Below, piece after piece: positions 5,346 through 5,640 of a stretch of 5,640 bases of DNA (within the stretch, counting starts at the first letter, position 1; every line of letters begins with the position of its first letter). Made by a program: the position numbers and the translations under genes. Source of the stretch: Opitutales bacterium (GTDB lineage Bacteria; Verrucomicrobiota; Verrucomicrobiia; Opitutales; JAFGAQ01); assembly GCA_028704125.1 (NCBI GenBank), contig JAQVLM010000235.1, forward strand, positions 1-5,640. The letters run 5' to 3'. The notes beneath the pieces were generated by a model, which was not told where the DNA came from, did not search any database, and saw only the letters and a program-made list of their open reading frames with translations.

Positions 5346-5640
5346 ATGGATAGGCGTGATTTCCTGAGTGTGTCGGCTGCGGCTACTGCAGCTGTTTGGT
5401 TGAATGGCCCGGCGCTATGTGCGGAAGAAGCGATGAGAGTGAACCAATCGAAACCGGTAATCCCTCGCTGGAGGGGGTTCAACCTGACGGAGCTTGCCGG
5501 TGGGAAGAAGGGGCGCCGCTTTCTTGAGTCGGATTTCGCATGGATGGCGGAGTGGGGCTTCGATTTTGCCCGGCTCCCGATGTCCTACTGGACCTGGGCG
5601 GACCGGAACAACTGGATGGAAATTGACGAAGCTGCGATCG
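5346..5640 (+). CDS. Tat-exported glycoside hydrolase, GH5 (cellulase) family, N-terminal part
   Basis: The visible 98 codons begin with a twin-arginine signal: DRRDFLS (residues 2-8), a short hydrophobic alanine-rich core (9-19), and a likely signal-peptidase site after A26 in ALCA-EEA. The mature part starts like GH5 enzymes that cleave beta-linked glucans or mannans: RGFNLTEL (43-50) as first barrel strand, FLESDFAWMAEWGFDFARLPM (59-79) as helix 1 and strand 2 with the conserved Arg at R76, then YWTWAD. The catalytic glutamates lie beyond the right edge, so activity and subfamily cannot be judged. Tat export suggests folding before transport to the periplasm or outside. No Shine-Dalgarno sequence precedes the ATG. 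It is probably transcribed independently of the PNPOx-like gene, given the hairpin between them. Family assignment is good; substrate is unknown. Confidence 0.88.
   Translation, partial: MDRRDFLSVSAAATAAVWLNGPALCAEEAMRVNQSKPVIPRWRGFNLTELAGGKKGRRFLESDFAWMAEWGFDFARLPMSYWTWADRNNWMEIDEAAI

Noticed and set aside
4927..5346. 139-residue minus-strand frame
   Set aside because: It overlaps the 3' part of the PNPOx-like gene and the non-coding region after it, with no recognisable domain and low-complexity, Ser/Pro-rich composition.

Overview
This is a bacterial chromosomal segment of ordinary housekeeping genes plus the start of a polysaccharide-degradation gene. The gene set points to a Gram-negative, respiring bacterium: complex I subunits NuoA and NuoB, a short MscS channel, an ABC1/AarF kinase, and a Tat-exported GH5-type glycoside hydrolase. 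Weak or absent Shine-Dalgarno sequences before several genes, the NuoA/NuoB sequence style and the Tat-GH5 would suit Verrucomicrobiota (Opitutae-like). This placement is an inference from general appearance, not from a search.

Layout, left to right. At 1-980, on the minus strand, are nuoB (cut by the left edge) and nuoA, the first two genes of a nuo operon that runs leftward out of the window. Positions 981-1505 form a long divergent intergenic region between nuoA and mscS. It holds weak promoters, two AT-rich palindromes and a hairpin, but no convincing gene. At 1506-2327 (plus) is a 273-residue MscS-type mechanosensitive channel. A convergent gap of about 100 bases follows. At 2426-4538 (minus) is a two-gene unit, tetR then aarF, with only 10 bases between them. 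An 89-base divergent promoter region follows, then an FMN-binding split-barrel (PNPOx-like) protein at 4628-5098 (plus). Positions 5099-5345 are non-coding and hold a terminator-like hairpin with a competing alternative pairing. At 5346 to the right edge (plus) is the N-terminal part of a Tat-signal GH5 family enzyme.

The genes fall into separate functional blocks: respiration (nuoAB), osmotic safety (mscS), a probable self-regulated tetR-aarF unit facing a flavin-binding protein, and carbohydrate degradation (GH5). The only block that looks like an uncharacterised unit is tetR-aarF with the divergent PNPOx-like gene. Nothing here shows a mobile element, CRISPR array, tRNA, rRNA or phage gene, and no clearly novel system is visible.
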